Part shown: piece after piece, positions 15,083 to 15,085 of the stretch | Layout: each line of letters opens with the position of its first letter | Numbering within the stretch: the first letter of the stretch is position 1 | Made by a program: the position numbers and the translations under genes | From: Bacteroidia bacterium | GTDB lineage: Bacteria > Bacteroidota > Bacteroidia > Bacteroidales > Azobacteroidaceae | DNA: 15,085 bases | Reading direction: 5' to 3' | Assembly (NCBI GenBank): GCA_025996865.1 | Contig: BNTV01000112.1 | Location: 1 to 15,085, forward strand | The notes under the pieces: generated by a model | The model's input: only the letters and a program-made list of their open reading frames with translations | The model's database searches: none | Told to the model about the DNA's origin: nothing

Positions 15083-15085
15083 CTT

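Noticed and set aside
1..15085. CRISPR arrays, tRNA or rRNA genes, insertion sequences, integrases or phage genes
   Set aside because: I saw no regularly spaced direct repeats, no cloverleaf-like segment, and no transposase or recombinase motifs in any frame.

Overview
The window looks like Bacteroidales chromosome (phylum Bacteroidota). The evidence is a SusC/SusD outer-membrane importer with accessory lipoproteins, a FecR anti-sigma/ECF sigma pair, TANNTTTG-type promoter -7 boxes, A-rich start regions instead of strong Shine-Dalgarno sites, and the gene neighbourhoods aroQ-pyk-OMT-rbfA-lolE and purN/acpP-fabF-rnc. Base composition is moderate and slightly AT-rich, and I see no marked shift between regions. 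The genus cannot be fixed from the sequence alone.

Region 1 (1-7656, all minus strand) is a nutrient-uptake locus. Reading in the direction of transcription it encodes an ECF sigma factor (7102-7650), a membrane FecR-type anti-sigma factor (5854-7023), a SusC-type TonB-dependent transporter with an N-terminal STN signalling domain (2511-5840), a SusD-type lipoprotein (1084-2499), a DUF4843-type lipoprotein (297-1058) and a PKD-like lipoprotein cut by the window edge (1-297). From fecR onward, gaps are 25 bases or less, and the last two genes overlap by one base. The likely logic is that substrate at SusC/SusD is sensed by the STN domain, relayed through FecR, and releases the sigma factor to raise expression of the importer. 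No glycoside hydrolase, polysaccharide lyase or hybrid two-component regulator is present in the visible part. Together with the two accessory lipoprotein families, this favours peptide or another non-glycan cargo, but that is inference.

Region 2 (7657-7869) is a 213-base AT-rich divergent intergenic stretch. It has a plausible -7 box for each direction and a small imperfect dyad.

Region 3 (7870-12036, plus strand) is a compact housekeeping run: aroQ (shikimate pathway), pyk (glycolysis), an O-methyltransferase, rbfA (30S maturation) and a LolC/LolE/FtsX-like permease. Between aroQ and pyk lies an inverted pair of GC-rich 29-base repeats. The left copy is translated as the C-terminal tail of AroQ. 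The permease starts with TTG inside the rbfA stop codon.

Region 4 (12044-12601, minus strand) is purN, convergent with the permease (7 bases apart) and divergent from acpP. Region 5 (12746-15082, plus strand) is acpP-fabF-rnc, a fatty-acid-synthesis/RNase III operon with a well-matched -7 box upstream of acpP. The window ends 3 bases after the rnc stop codon.

I do not see a clearly undescribed system. The best candidate for follow-up is the STN-SusC/SusD/DUF4843/PKD-like importer with its own sigma/anti-sigma pair. The most unusual sequence-level observations are the repeat-derived AroQ tail and the sigma factor with no methionine codon.
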